DNA from: Saliniplasma sp051745305 | GTDB taxonomy: Archaea; Thermoplasmatota; Thermoplasmata; Halarchaeoplasmatales; Halarchaeoplasmataceae | Assembly (NCBI GenBank): GCA_051745305.1 | Contig: JBNJDY010000002.1 | Coordinates: 4,549-68,548 of the forward strand | Direction: 5' to 3' | Length of the DNA: 64,000 nucleotides | In this document: in pieces, positions 15,596 through 25,607 of the stretch | Layout of the letters: every line of letters starts with the position of its first letter | Position numbering within the stretch: the stretch's first letter is position 1 | The notes under the pieces: generated by a model | Database searches by the model: none | The model's input: the letters and a program-made list of their open reading frames with translations, nothing else | What the model was told of the DNA's origin: nothing | Program-made: the position numbers and the translations under genes

Positions 15596-16741
15596 CTAAT
15601 CTACCATATCTATTCCGTCTCCGGAACTGATCATGGATTCATGGGCTAGTTGGTCAGATTCTGAATGAACGTTAGTTATAACCAATAATATCTTCATTGT
15701 GTTCTTTAAATCTTCTTCGACATTACAACCCCAGATTATCCTTGCATCGCCGGATATCTTTTCGTTCACTAGATCTGCAGCTCTTTCTGCTTCGGTTACG
15801 GTCATGTCTGGACCACCTGTAACCCTGATTAGCGCGCCGTTAGCATCGCTCAAGTCTATCTCACCTAACAATGGTGAACCGATGGCTTGGTTAACCGCGT
15901 CGTCGACTCTATTGTTTGGATCGTCAGAATCACCGATACCGATCATCGCGACACCTCCGTCATCCATTATGGTTCTAACATCGTTGTAATCCAAGTTTAC
16001 AAGACCCGGCTTAGTGATTATTTCAGTCATCCCTTTGATAGATTCCATCAATATTTCGTCTGCAACTTTGAATGCAGCGTTAAGAGAAAGATTAGGTACC
16101 AATTCCAATAGTTTGTCGTTGGGTATTATAACGGTTGTATCACAGTATCGTTCTAATTTAGAAAGACCTTTTTTAGCATTCTTCATTCTTTCTCTGCCTT
16201 CTCCTTCAAAAGGAAGTGTAACTACACCCATAACAAGTGCTTCTTCTTCTTTTGCTAGTTCAGCAACAACAGGTGCTACACCAGTACCAGTACCTCCTCC
16301 CATACCTGCTGTGATGAAAACTATATCAGCACCTTCCATGTGTTTCTTTAATTCTTCTTTTGATTCTCTAGCAGATTTCTCACCTATCTCTGGCCTGGCA
16401 CCTGCACCTAGACCTCTAGTAGTGTTTTTGCCTATCAAAACCTTTTTCTGAGCATGAGTATGGAGTAGATGCTTTGCATCTGTATTACATGCAATCAATT
16501 CAGCCCCGCTGATACCCTCTTCTGTCAGACGATCTAAAGTATTACATCCTCCACCACCACAGCCAAATATTCTAATTTTGACCTCTAGTGTTTCGAGTAA
16601 ATTCCGAAGCTCTTCGTCTTCAGGAGCTTCTTCGATCGTTTCTTCATCGACATCATCTATCGTTTTTCCTCTAGGTTTTTCTCTTTCAAATTTTTCATCC
16701 TTCTCGTGCTTATTTAAAGCCTGATTTATTATTGACTCCAT
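15596..16741 (-). CDS. ftsZ: Cell division protein FtsZ
   Basis: Tubulin-like GTPase that forms the division ring. From the ATG at 16741 the protein has 381 residues. The GTP-binding loops are GCGGGGCNTLDRL (about 60-72) and the tubulin signature GMGGGTGTG (to 154); ACNTDAKHLL and the T7-loop NLDYNDVRTIMDDGG are also typical. An acidic N-terminal tail of about 50 residues precedes the core, and the C-terminus is a short acidic tail ending GDGIDMVD. An open frame 28 codons upstream is not conserved-looking. A TTTAAATACTTATAATAAG stretch at about 16770-16790 is a promoter candidate. It may be transcribed with the lipid genes downstream. Confidence 0.98.
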   Translation of the reverse strand: MESIINQALNKHEKDEKFEREKPRGKTIDDVDEETIEEAPEDEELRNLLETLEVKIRIFGCGGGGCNTLDRLTEEGISGAELIACNTDAKHLLHTHAQKKVLIGKNTTRGLGAGARPEIGEKSARESKEELKKHMEGADIVFITAGMGGGTGTGVAPVVAELAKEEEALVMGVVTLPFEGEGRERMKNAKKGLSKLERYCDTTVIIPNDKLLELVPNLSLNAAFKVADEILMESIKGMTEIITKPGLVNLDYNDVRTIMDDGGVAMIGIGDSDDPNNRVDDAVNQAIGSPLLGEIDLSDANGALIRVTGGPDMTVTEAERAADLVNEKISGDARIIWGCNVEEDLKNTMKILLVITNVHSESDQLAHESMISSGDGIDMVD

Positions 16742-16984
16742 ATAGGATCCCGTCCATTTAATTGGTAGATGGAACTTATTATAAGTATTTAAATTATTTG
16801 GGTATATCGTCAAAAAATCATACAATTTAACCTATTTTGTCAGAAATTTTTTAAATGTATCATATATAATTGATTTACGTCATACAACAATCCAATATTT
16901 GTCTGACGGTATGAGATTATTCAATTCATCCTAAAACCTCACATAACATTTTTATCAAATGATAATCTAAGACTTTCGGATATT

Positions 16985-17905
16985 ATGGTAAAAAAGAAGG
17001 TAATTGACTTCGATATAAATGCAGACACTAAGTTATCTGATTTAATCGATCAATATTATGATTCTGGTGGTTTTGTAGCTAAAAAAGTAGGAATAGCTGT
17101 AGATGTACTCGATAAAATGTTCAACGATGAATGTGTAAAATTTCTTTCTTTTCCAGCATGTATAATCTCGACGGGGACTAGAGGTATTATCAAAGATGCT
17201 ATCAAGAATGACTTATTTGATGTGATTATTACTACATGTGGTACATTGGATCATGATCTTGCTAGAGTATGGGAAGATTATTATCATGGCAGTTTTTCGG
17301 TAGATGATGGTGAATTACATAGGGAAGGTGTAAACAGGCTCGGCAATATATTCATTCCTAATTCGTCTTATGGAGAGGTACTAGAAAGGGAGATGCAGCC
17401 TTTATTAAAAGAAATAGTGGATGAATGCGGTCCAAACCTAAGTACAAGAGAGATAATCTATCAGTTTGGTAAAAGGATAGATGACGAGAGTTCTATTCTG
17501 CACTGGGCAGCAAAAAAAGATGTTCCGATATATGTTCCAGGGATCACAGACGGTGCATTTGGATCACAGATATGGATGTACTGGCAGAATAATAAAGATT
17601 TTAGTATCAATATGATGAAAGATCAGCAGGAATTATCCGATATAGTGTTTCCAGCTGAGAAGACCGGTGCTCTTATGATCGGAGGAGGTATATCGAAACA
17701 CCATACGATTTGGTGGAATCAGTTCAGAGGTGGTTTAGAGTATGCTGTTTACGTTACCACAGCGGTAGAGTATGATGGATCTCTTTCTGGTGCGAGGATA
17801 AAAGAAGCAGTCTCATGGGGGAAAGTAAGAGAGGATGCAGACTACATAACTGTAGAAGGTGATGCTACTGCTTTATTACCTTTAATAATGGGAAAATTTT
17901 TGTAA
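16985..17905 (+). CDS. dys: Deoxyhypusine synthase
   Basis: Transfers the aminobutyl group of spermidine to a lysine of aIF5A, the first step of hypusine formation. The 306-residue length and motifs fit: STGTRGIIKDAI and TTCGTLDHDLAR for NAD binding, GIGGGISKHHTIWWNQFRGG-type segment (GGGISKHH) with the catalytic lysine, followed by VYVTTAVEYDGSLSGAR. It is divergent from ftsZ across a 243-base spacer that holds promoters for both and no gene. Polyamine supply may connect to the pyruvoyl arginine decarboxylase encoded near 43 kb. Confidence 0.95.
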   Translation: MVKKKVIDFDINADTKLSDLIDQYYDSGGFVAKKVGIAVDVLDKMFNDECVKFLSFPACIISTGTRGIIKDAIKNDLFDVIITTCGTLDHDLARVWEDYYHGSFSVDDGELHREGVNRLGNIFIPNSSYGEVLEREMQPLLKEIVDECGPNLSTREIIYQFGKRIDDESSILHWAAKKDVPIYVPGITDGAFGSQIWMYWQNNKDFSINMMKDQQELSDIVFPAEKTGALMIGGGISKHHTIWWNQFRGGLEYAVYVTTAVEYDGSLSGARIKEAVSWGKVREDADYITVEGDATALLPLIMGKFL

Positions 17906-17910
17906 AATAA

Positions 17911-18477
17911 TCAGTCCCCTCTCAAAATCTCTTTTATTTCTAGAGCTGTTTCATATATAGGTCTGCTGGAATCTATGATGTGCCATTCACCATCTATAAT
18001 AGAAAAAACCTTATTTCTTACTCTACAGAGGTCTTTAAAATTTTCAAAGGTCTCTCTATTCTGTCGCTTATTTAATCTTTCCATAGCATCTTCAGGATCG
18101 ACATCTAAAAAGAACATATAATCAGATGTTGGTAAGATCTTTTTAAAAATTTTATAACTTATCTTGGAAAACGGTTTGGGAAGGTAAGCAGTTCCCATCA
18201 AATATCTAACCATAATCAGTACATCGATTTCCTCAGGATCGTAATATTTGTTCAGAGATCTTAGTACATCTAAAGTGTAAAAAACCGAGGCTTTTAATTT
18301 GTTGACCATCCCATCTTTTAGAAGGGCATTTTTAGCTATTTTACCGAAAATATTATCTTCTTCAGGGTGGGAACGAATTTTCACTATTTTATCCTCATTA
18401 TCGAACATCTCTTTTAACTTAAGGGCGTGGGTATCTTTTCCCGAAGCATCACACCCGTCTATTATAATGAGTTTCAT
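17911..18477 (-). CDS. Thymidylate kinase-like P-loop kinase
   Basis: P-loop kinase of the dTMP kinase family, 188 residues from the ATG at 18477 (GGTGA five bases upstream). Walker A is IDGCDASGKDTHAL at residues 6-19, and the family segment DYMFFLDVDPEDAMERLNKR holds the lid region. The canonical DR(Y/F) substrate motif is replaced by MVRYLMGTAYLPKP, and the protein is slightly short, so dTMP may not be the substrate. It converges on dys with a 5-base gap. Confidence 0.72.
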   Translation of the reverse strand: MKLIIIDGCDASGKDTHALKLKEMFDNEDKIVKIRSHPEEDNIFGKIAKNALLKDGMVNKLKASVFYTLDVLRSLNKYYDPEEIDVLIMVRYLMGTAYLPKPFSKISYKIFKKILPTSDYMFFLDVDPEDAMERLNKRQNRETFENFKDLCRVRNKVFSIIDGEWHIIDSSRPIYETALEIKEILRGD

Positions 18478-18570
18478 AATGTCACCCATATGGTTATTAT
18501 ATTGGGTTTCTAAACAATTTATACTATGTTTAATATAAGAGTTATATTTGTAGTTATCTAAAATTATGGT

Positions 18571-19434
18571 TCATGTTAAAGATCCAATTAGGAATGCGAC
18601 CAATCCTAACATCATAGCTATTAAAGTCATTTTTCTAAAAAGTTTTACTCGAGGATATTTTTTAACAACAATTGAAACCGTTATCCATAAAAACAGTATA
18701 TTTGCAAAAGAAACAGAAACCAAGTAAAAATAGTTTCTAAAAAATGACGGATCGATGTTCACGATAAAAGGGATCAAACTTATCGATACCGCGCTAATAA
18801 AAAACATTCCAGATATGATGAAAGATTTTTTTTCTCCTAGAAGCATTGGTAGTGACCTTACTTTTTCTTCTTTATCTCCCTCTAAATCCATAATGTCCTT
18901 TAATATCTCACGTCCAACGCCGGAAAGGAATGCCATGGATGAAAGTATCCATATTATAGAGGGTATATTTGGTGAAAATGCGACACCTCCAAATAAAAAT
19001 GGTATGGCCATTGTATATGCAATGTAATAGTTGCCGACAAGTTTGATTTTCTTAAGTTTTATATCGTAAGATAGGGCGAACAAACCAGTGATTAAAGCTA
19101 TGATAAAGCATGTGTAATTCACGTAGAATGCTGTGATTATTCCCATTGGAAAGAAGATAAAGGTCACTAAAAGCGCTGTCATAGGAGATAGATCGTCTCT
19201 AACAAGGGGCCTATCTGTCCTGTCATTTCTTTTATCGATGGGATAATCAAAATAGTCATTCAAAGCAAAAGTACTAATCTCCAGAAAAACAGCTGTAAAA
19301 ATAGCTAATGTAAGCTTCCAGTAGTCTGAGGGCATTCCTTTTTGGGCTATTACGGCACCTATCAATACTGCGGCAGCCAGCATCAAACCATGGTCTAACC
19401 TGATAAGATCCCATATACCCTTGATTTTACCCAT
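18571..19434 (-). CDS. UbiA-family prenyltransferase (DGGGP synthase type)
   Basis: Polytopic membrane prenyltransferase, about 287 residues and nine hydrophobic segments. The first Asp-rich motif reads NDYFDYPIDKRNDRTDRPL and the second DIMDLEGDKEEKVRSLPMLLG; both bind the prenyl diphosphate through magnesium. In archaea the usual member is digeranylgeranylglyceryl phosphate synthase, which adds the second ether chain of archaeal lipids, and the sequence fits that subgroup. ATG at 19434 is preferred over a GTG three codons upstream. Alternative members such as quinone or heme prenyltransferases cannot be fully excluded from motifs alone. Confidence 0.85.
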   Translation of the reverse strand: MGKIKGIWDLIRLDHGLMLAAAVLIGAVIAQKGMPSDYWKLTLAIFTAVFLEISTFALNDYFDYPIDKRNDRTDRPLVRDDLSPMTALLVTFIFFPMGIITAFYVNYTCFIIALITGLFALSYDIKLKKIKLVGNYYIAYTMAIPFLFGGVAFSPNIPSIIWILSSMAFLSGVGREILKDIMDLEGDKEEKVRSLPMLLGEKKSFIISGMFFISAVSISLIPFIVNIDPSFFRNYFYLVSVSFANILFLWITVSIVVKKYPRVKLFRKMTLIAMMLGLVAFLIGSLT

Positions 19435-19495
19435 GAAATTCACATCTGTAAGACTGTTGCCTTATCGAAGATTTTTCTTATTGATATTGTATTGA

Positions 19496-19966
19496 TTATA
19501 TTACGTTTTCAGAGATTTCTTCACCTTTCATCTCTCTTTCACAATATACGCATTTCAATGTGACTGGATCTTCACCGACTACATCAAATTCCGGTTCTAT
19601 CGGTTCATTCTGATTCGTGATACATGTGTTGTTAATGCATTTGACAATTCCTTTTACTTTTTCAGGTAATTTGACCTGGTGTTTTTTAATAACCTCGAAA
19701 TCTCGTATTATATTAACAGTTGCTTTAGGGGATATAAGCGAAATTTTGTCTAATTCATCGCTTTCTAGTTCCATATTCTCTACTTTTACGATGTCTTTTT
19801 TGCCAAAACTACTGTTGACGTTCATGGCAATACTAACGATACTGTTCATCTGTTTATCCATGACGCCTATTATTTTTAGGACTTTCATGGCATGACCACT
19901 TTTAACGTGATCGATAACAGTTCCGCTTTCTATAGGCGTTATCTTGATCTTCTTCTTTTTATTCAT
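19496..19966 (-). CDS. pyrI: Aspartate carbamoyltransferase regulatory chain
   Basis: Regulatory subunit of aspartate transcarbamoylase, which binds nucleotides and transmits feedback control. It is 156 residues long. The N-terminal nucleotide domain has ITPIESGTVIDHVKSGHAMKV, typical of the family, and the zinc domain has the four cysteines C-x5-C and C-x2-C in CINNTC and CVYC. Its start overlaps the end of pyrB by 8 bases, so the two subunits are translationally coupled. Confidence 0.97.
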   Translation of the reverse strand: MNKKKKIKITPIESGTVIDHVKSGHAMKVLKIIGVMDKQMNSIVSIAMNVNSSFGKKDIVKVENMELESDELDKISLISPKATVNIIRDFEVIKKHQVKLPEKVKGIVKCINNTCITNQNEPIEPEFDVVGEDPVTLKCVYCEREMKGEEISENVI

Positions 19967-20897
19967 AGTATTCCTCCGTTAATAATTTCAACAGAGCCAT
20001 CCGGATGGGTACACCATTAGCAGCCTGCTGGAAATATCTAGCCTGTTTTGTTTGGTCAACATCTGTAGAAATCTCATCTACTCTTGGTAGAGGATGCATA
20101 ATTATCAAATTCTCGTTTACATTTTCTAACATGTTCTTTTTAACATTGTATGTTTCAGCAACTTCAAGATATTCATCTTCGCTAGGGAATCTTTCTCTTT
20201 GTATTCTTGTCATATAGAGTACATCTAGTTCAGAAAGCACATCTTTTATATTTTCAACTTTTTTGTAATTGATACCGATCTTTTCTATATCCTTTATTAT
20301 CTCGTCAGGTATCTGCAGTGCGTTTGGTGCAATAAAGGTTAGATCACATCCATACATAGACAATGCGTGGGTAAGAGAATGCACAGTTCTACCATATTTC
20401 AAATCACCTGCTATACCGATCTTTTTGTTCTTTATCTCACCTTTTTCCTCTTTTATTGTAAACAGATCAAGTAAAGTCTGAGTAGGATGTTGGCCTGCCC
20501 CATCACCAGCATTTATTATCGGTTTTTCTGAGAATTTAGCAGCTAATCTCGCCGCTCCTTCCTGAGGGTGTCTTAAAACAATTATGTCTACATAACTAGC
20601 GATCACTTGTATCGTATCTGCTAAGGTTTCACCTTTTTTTACTGATGATGTACCCGGTCTAGCGAACCCTATACATGTACCTCCTAATCTTTTCATAGCA
20701 CTTTCAAATGAAAGACGTGTTCTTGTGCTTGGTTCAAAAAACAAAGTACCTAATATTTTACCGTTTAATGAATTATCAGTTTTGTTACCTATAGCAATCT
20801 CTTTCATGTCTTTAGCTATATCAAGGATCTCGTTGATTTCCTCTCTTGTGAAATCTTTTATTGAGACTACGTGTTTTTTATCGAACTTCGAAACCAT
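19959..20897 (-). CDS. pyrB: Aspartate carbamoyltransferase catalytic chain
   Basis: Catalytic subunit of aspartate transcarbamoylase, first committed step of pyrimidine synthesis. From the ATG at 20897 the protein has 312 residues. Motifs: FFEPSTRTRLSFESAM for carbamoyl phosphate, LRHPQEGAARLAA, GDGAGQHPTQTLLDL and MHPLPRVDEIS. Ten upstream codons in frame are not family-like. The pair pyrB-pyrI is transcribed together; a TATA-like stretch AAACCATATATTG lies 20-40 bases upstream of the start. Confidence 0.97.
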   Translation of the reverse strand: MVSKFDKKHVVSIKDFTREEINEILDIAKDMKEIAIGNKTDNSLNGKILGTLFFEPSTRTRLSFESAMKRLGGTCIGFARPGTSSVKKGETLADTIQVIASYVDIIVLRHPQEGAARLAAKFSEKPIINAGDGAGQHPTQTLLDLFTIKEEKGEIKNKKIGIAGDLKYGRTVHSLTHALSMYGCDLTFIAPNALQIPDEIIKDIEKIGINYKKVENIKDVLSELDVLYMTRIQRERFPSEDEYLEVAETYNVKKNMLENVNENLIIMHPLPRVDEISTDVDQTKQARYFQQAANGVPIRMALLKLLTEEYYE

Positions 20898-21004
20898 ATT
20901 TCTCAACCGGTAATAAAAATAGTTCAATATATGGTTTTGGATTAGTATATATTTATCCCCACTAAAAGATAGAGATAAAAAATAGTTTAATTAAGTTGTT
21001 TGCT

Positions 21005-21874
21005 TTATAATAGGCCTGCTTTCTGAAGCGTCATTATATCTTCGGTACCAAGTTTCTGGCCCTTTTTAAACTGTTCATAAAGTTTCTCAGCCTCTTCTTT
21101 GGTATCCTTCTCTTCTTTTCTCTTTTTTGCCATCTTTTCCTTTTTTCTGAGGCCAGATATGATTTTGTTATAATCTTGTACCTCGTTAACAGCTTCAATA
21201 TGTTTTTGATGGTATTCATCGGCTTCAACTTTCGCTTCTACGAATTTTGCCTGAGCTCCATCTGCTTTTTCTCTAACTTCGTCAGCTTCGTTAAAGATCT
21301 CTATCATCTTGTCGTGTTTTTTCTGTGCTTCATCTGCTTTAGTAGACAATTCTTCGTGGAACTTTTCAGCTTTTTCTTTTGCTTCATCAAGTTTTTCTGA
21401 TAATTCTTTCAATTCTTCGTTTTCATTGAGCAATCGTTCTCTCTCTTTTACTTTATCCCTTAATGTAGAAATTTGGTCAACGATCTCTTTTTCCTTTTCA
21501 GTGGAAAGAACATTTGTCATCTGTTTGTATTCGAGCTTTTCAATATCTTTGTTCAACTTTTCAATAGAATTTCCATCTTTTGGGAGAATCTCTCTTTTCT
21601 TCCTTTTAAGTTTGTTAGATAATTCTCTAACTTTCTTATTAAGCTCGTTTCTCTTTTCTTTTGCTTTCTTAACGTCCTCATTGAGCTTGTTACGTTCCTC
21701 TTTAAGCTCATTTCCCTCTTCTATAAGCTCTTTGACCTTAGAATTGAGTTCATCTCTTTTTTGAACCCATTTTTTGGCCTCTTGATTCATCTCATTCCTA
21801 AGGCGCTTATATTTCTCAGCCTGGGAATTGGCCCGTTTTCTTTTTTCTTCCAATTCCTTTAGAAGTTCAGTCAT
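21005..21874 (-). CDS. Archaeal coiled-coil protein
   Basis: A 289-residue protein that is almost entirely predicted coiled coil: heptads of Leu/Ile among Lys, Glu and Arg run from residue 3 to about 255. Only the C-terminal 30 residues break the pattern, ending KGQKLGTEDIMTLQKAGLL. The same organisation and the same terminal motif occur in conserved archaeal coiled-coil proteins, some of them mislabelled phosphoserine phosphatase in databases. There is no enzymatic domain. Role unknown; a structural or chromosome-associated role would be a guess. It stands alone, divergent from the M18 peptidase. Confidence 0.8.
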   Translation of the reverse strand: MTELLKELEEKRKRANSQAEKYKRLRNEMNQEAKKWVQKRDELNSKVKELIEEGNELKEERNKLNEDVKKAKEKRNELNKKVRELSNKLKRKKREILPKDGNSIEKLNKDIEKLEYKQMTNVLSTEKEKEIVDQISTLRDKVKERERLLNENEELKELSEKLDEAKEKAEKFHEELSTKADEAQKKHDKMIEIFNEADEVREKADGAQAKFVEAKVEADEYHQKHIEAVNEVQDYNKIISGLRKKEKMAKKRKEEKDTKEEAEKLYEQFKKGQKLGTEDIMTLQKAGLL

Positions 21875-22069
21875 GTTCTCAGCACTATCCAGTAATTTAT
21901 AATTTAATGAAGCAAACTAATCAATATATGACCCCTTTATAACACTTTCGGAGCTATTCTTAAGTAAAATAAGAAAATATCGAGTTTTTCCTTTCACTGA
22001 ATGTTTAAAACTGTATGAAGACGCAAACGTAATATAATACTTCCATAGTTTAAGCCCTTAGTTGGTAAA

Positions 22070-23491
22070 ATGGAAGAAAAAAAATCTACTCTAGAAGATG
22101 AACTCACATTCTCTATACCTAATGCATGGGAGCAGTCTGATGAAGAAACTGAATCGGAGATAACAGAATTCGCTGAAAAATACAAAGTTTTTTTATCTGA
22201 ATCAAAAACTGAAAGGGAAGCAGTAGACAATACAATTGATTTACTCAGAGAAAACGGATTTGTATCCATAGACGAGTGTGAAAAATTAGAACAAGGAGAT
22301 AAGGTCTACATCGTTAATAAAAACAAAGCAATAGCCATCGTCGTTATCGGAAAAAATAATATCACAGATGGTTGTCAAATACTCACAAGTCATATAGATG
22401 CCCCAAGGTTAGATCTCAAGGCAAGGCCAGTTTACGAAGATCAAGATGCTTCACTGGCACTTTTCAAGACCCATTATTATGGTGGGATTAAGAAATATCA
22501 ATGGGTAAGTACACCTTTAGCTATCCACGGTAAAGTAGTCAAAGAAGATGGAGAAGTGATAGATGTATCCATAGGTGAAGATCTAAATGATCCTGTCTTT
22601 GCAGTTAGTGATTTACTACCCCATCTTTCAAAGAAAAAGCAATCTGAAAGGAAGATGAAAGATGTCATTAAAGGTGAGGAATTGAATGTGGTCATCGGAG
22701 GCAAACCTATAGATGACGATGATATAGATGAAAAAGTCAAAATTAATGTCTTGAAGATATTAAAAGATAAGTACGATATCGTTGAGGAGGACTTGACTAG
22801 TGCTGAAATCGAGATAGTTCCAGCAGGACCAGCTAGAGACCTTGGCTTTGATAGAAGTATGGTAGGTGGATATGGTCATGATGACAGAGTATGCGCTTTT
22901 ACCAGCTTGATGGCAGGACTCAACATAGAAACCCCCTCTAAAACCAGTTTGGTTTTGGTATACGACAAAGAAGAAATTGGTAGTGAGGGCAATACCGGTG
23001 CGAATTCTAGATTTACCGAATCAGTGTTCCAACAGATCCTTGCTAAAACATTGGGAGAGTATTCCATGGAGGATTTCAGAAACCTTATGGAAAACAGCAA
23101 GGGTATTTCTGGAGACGTCAATCCAGGTGTTAACCCGTCCTTTAAGAGTGTTCATGACCTCCAGAACGCCGGTAAGATGAGTAAAGGAATCGTTATAACT
23201 AAATTTACTGGTGCAGGTGGAAAATATAGCGCAAATGATGCTCATGCAGAATACGCTGCTTATATAAGACGTGTATTCAATGAAAACGACGTCTGCTGGC
23301 AGACAGCTGAACTAGGAAAGGTCGACGAAGGTGGTGGAGGTACAGTAGCTAAATTCTTAGCCAATTTGAACTTAGATATAATCGACGCGGGTCCACCATT
23401 ATTAGGTATGCATTCACCATTCGAGATAATATCAAAAGTGGATATTTACCATACCTATAAAGCATACAAAGCATTTTTAGAAGCTGAATAG
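22070..23491 (+). CDS. M18-family aminopeptidase
   Basis: Zinc aminopeptidase of family M18 (aspartyl aminopeptidase), 473 residues. Metal-ligand motifs are ILTSHIDAPRLDLK (His, Asp), GYGHDDRVCAFTS, YDKEEIGSEGNTGA (Glu-Glu) and a C-terminal GMHSPFEIISKVD (His). FTGAGGKYSANDAHAEYAAY is also typical. It releases N-terminal acidic residues and would act in the cytosol in peptide turnover downstream of the proteasome. Single gene. Confidence 0.93.
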   Translation: MEEKKSTLEDELTFSIPNAWEQSDEETESEITEFAEKYKVFLSESKTEREAVDNTIDLLRENGFVSIDECEKLEQGDKVYIVNKNKAIAIVVIGKNNITDGCQILTSHIDAPRLDLKARPVYEDQDASLALFKTHYYGGIKKYQWVSTPLAIHGKVVKEDGEVIDVSIGEDLNDPVFAVSDLLPHLSKKKQSERKMKDVIKGEELNVVIGGKPIDDDDIDEKVKINVLKILKDKYDIVEEDLTSAEIEIVPAGPARDLGFDRSMVGGYGHDDRVCAFTSLMAGLNIETPSKTSLVLVYDKEEIGSEGNTGANSRFTESVFQQILAKTLGEYSMEDFRNLMENSKGISGDVNPGVNPSFKSVHDLQNAGKMSKGIVITKFTGAGGKYSANDAHAEYAAYIRRVFNENDVCWQTAELGKVDEGGGGTVAKFLANLNLDIIDAGPPLLGMHSPFEIISKVDIYHTYKAYKAFLEAE

Positions 23492-23541
23492 GTTAGAAAA
23501 AATCTAAATCCTTTTCTTTTTTATTCTTATTATTTTTATTA

Positions 23542-25461
23542 TTACTTGTCCATAATCTTTACTCCGCCAGGAGGTAATATATTTTGGACTTCACTAACGG
23601 GTACTTCAAAGTACTTTGACATTTCCTTTGCAAACTCATTTTGGTCTTTTTTACCGGGTATGAATTTCACTTTTTTTCCTAGAAACTCCTCATCTTTATT
23701 TTTCAGCAGTAAACTTGGAGCGCACATGACCTTTCTATGACCTTTATACTCAATTTCTATCAAGATCGCTTCGAGGGGTAAATTATCGAGGTAATTCCTC
23801 TTCCCCCTGATTACAAAAGCTCCCGTTGGTAGTGATTCTCCCGCTTCCGCAGTTTTACTAACCTGATTTGGCTTTACCCAGTATGCTCGACCCGATGCGA
23901 TCCCTCTTTTCCATTCTTTGGAATGGATAAGTGAGTATTGACATGCTTCTATTAATGAAGGCTCATCTATACTGGTATCATTCTTGACCACAACGCTTGG
24001 GGCACCACCAGCTTCTGCATGGGCATACCTGGAATCATTTTCCATGTATTTTTTAACTACTTCTTCATTTGTTTTAGTATCCTTCCCTGCGATGACTATG
24101 TTATCTTCACTTGAAATGAACCATTTGTACTTATCGAACCAAAATTTTTCAGTTGGTTCAATTGTTTTCTTTTCGATCTTCTTTGCTTTACCCTCTTCTA
24201 TCTGTTTTTCCGTTCGTTTTACTGCTTTCCTTGCCCCTTCTAGTTTTTTCTTGGATTTTTTACTTTTGTTATAGTATTTTTGAGCATTTTCGTTGACATC
24301 TTTTCTAAAATCTAATTTGACATTTTTCTCTATTTTATTCTCATCAACTACCCCTTTCAAACTCATTATAATATATTCATCTTTATCATTAACTTGAACT
24401 ACCACATCTTTTCCCCTTAACTTTTCATATATTTCAACTCTATTTCCTTCATCTCTAGCTTTATGTATTGTACTCAAAGTTTTTTCACATTCTTTGTAAT
24501 TTTGATAAATTATCTCTGCGATATTTTTGTTTTCAACTATACTTTCTTTCAAATTTTTTACAGCTCTTTTCTGCTGTTCCAACTTCCTGTCCAATCTTGA
24601 ATCCTCTTTTTTTTCTTCTTCAATTTTTTCTTCTGGTTTTGGAAAGGCTTTGTCCAGTGCTTCATTGTATGTATTCGTCTCTTTGACTTCGTAATTCTCA
24701 TATATAGATAAAGGAAAAGGAACTGCATCGATGATTTCATTGTCTTCTTTAACTAATACAGGGTCTAACCTATCTTCATCTAATACATGAATCTTCAAAT
24801 CATCGATAACCTCCAATATGCCTTCAGTATATTCTAAAAACTCTTCAGAATTTTTGTCTACATTTAACCTTGAACATATTTCTTCGGAATATTTTCCTCC
24901 AATATTAAGGTCAACAGCTAAAGTCCGTACAAGGTCTTTATCAGAGTCTTCTAATATCTGAATCAGTTCTTCCCTAGAGATATGTAAGGGATTAAGACGT
25001 TTAGGAGGGAATTTATAGAGCTCACCTTTTTTCAACTCTCTGTGACTCCAAGATTCAGACCTATAAGGCAGTAGAATTCTATCCTCTCCGTCGAGTATAA
25101 GGTTTCCCTTACCAAACACTTCAAAAATCAATCTAAATTTCCTTTTTTTTCTTAATTCCATTACAACAACTCTATCGAATTCATGTTGGTAGATATCGGT
25201 GATGCTGGCGTTGCCTATATATTTTCGAATAAGCATTATGAAGTCGCCGGGATGCATTGGGTTATCCCTATCTTTCTCAGTCAAATAAAGCGCTTTTCCG
25301 ATCCGGAATATCAGCATTTTTTTACCTTTTCCAGGAACGTGAATTCTAAAAAGGAGTTCTTTTTTGTTAGGTCGGTATATTTTTTGCGTATACCCTCCTA
25401 TCAAGCTTTTTAATTCATTTACGGCTGCTGAGATTTCTAGGGATTCCATCTCTTCTTTCAT
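23542..25461 (-). CDS. rqcH: Rqc2/RqcH-family (NFACT) ribosome quality control factor
   Basis: NFACT protein that binds stalled large ribosomal subunits. The 639-residue protein has NFACT-N (SLEISAAVNELKSLIGGY and the NPMHPGDFIMLIRKYIGNA segment), the HhH-bearing middle, a coiled coil at about residues 285-330 and 400-440, and the NFACT-R domain with FWFDKYKWFISSEDN, AGGAPSVVVK and GAFVIRGKRNYL. In bacteria and eukaryotes this family recruits tRNA to add C-terminal tails; archaeal members are thought to add alanine tails. The chain is complete and ends with FEVPVSEVQNILPPGG. Confidence 0.94.
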   Translation of the reverse strand: MKEEMESLEISAAVNELKSLIGGYTQKIYRPNKKELLFRIHVPGKGKKMLIFRIGKALYLTEKDRDNPMHPGDFIMLIRKYIGNASITDIYQHEFDRVVVMELRKKRKFRLIFEVFGKGNLILDGEDRILLPYRSESWSHRELKKGELYKFPPKRLNPLHISREELIQILEDSDKDLVRTLAVDLNIGGKYSEEICSRLNVDKNSEEFLEYTEGILEVIDDLKIHVLDEDRLDPVLVKEDNEIIDAVPFPLSIYENYEVKETNTYNEALDKAFPKPEEKIEEEKKEDSRLDRKLEQQKRAVKNLKESIVENKNIAEIIYQNYKECEKTLSTIHKARDEGNRVEIYEKLRGKDVVVQVNDKDEYIIMSLKGVVDENKIEKNVKLDFRKDVNENAQKYYNKSKKSKKKLEGARKAVKRTEKQIEEGKAKKIEKKTIEPTEKFWFDKYKWFISSEDNIVIAGKDTKTNEEVVKKYMENDSRYAHAEAGGAPSVVVKNDTSIDEPSLIEACQYSLIHSKEWKRGIASGRAYWVKPNQVSKTAEAGESLPTGAFVIRGKRNYLDNLPLEAILIEIEYKGHRKVMCAPSLLLKNKDEEFLGKKVKFIPGKKDQNEFAKEMSKYFEVPVSEVQNILPPGGVKIMDK

Positions 25462-25607
25462 GGCTATGAAAACTCACCCTTCAGGTTTATATTTTTTTAC
25501 ATAGGAATTCGTTGAAACGTATACTGTAGTTTTGTTTAAAGGATAAATTTTGTTTTAAGCACAAATCTTAAATTCATCTTTTTTCATTAGTGGAAGGAGG
25601 ATTTATA

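Noticed and set aside
21005..21874. Phosphoserine phosphatase
   Set aside because: Related archaeal coiled-coil proteins sometimes carry this label, but no HAD motifs (DxDxT) exist in the sequence.
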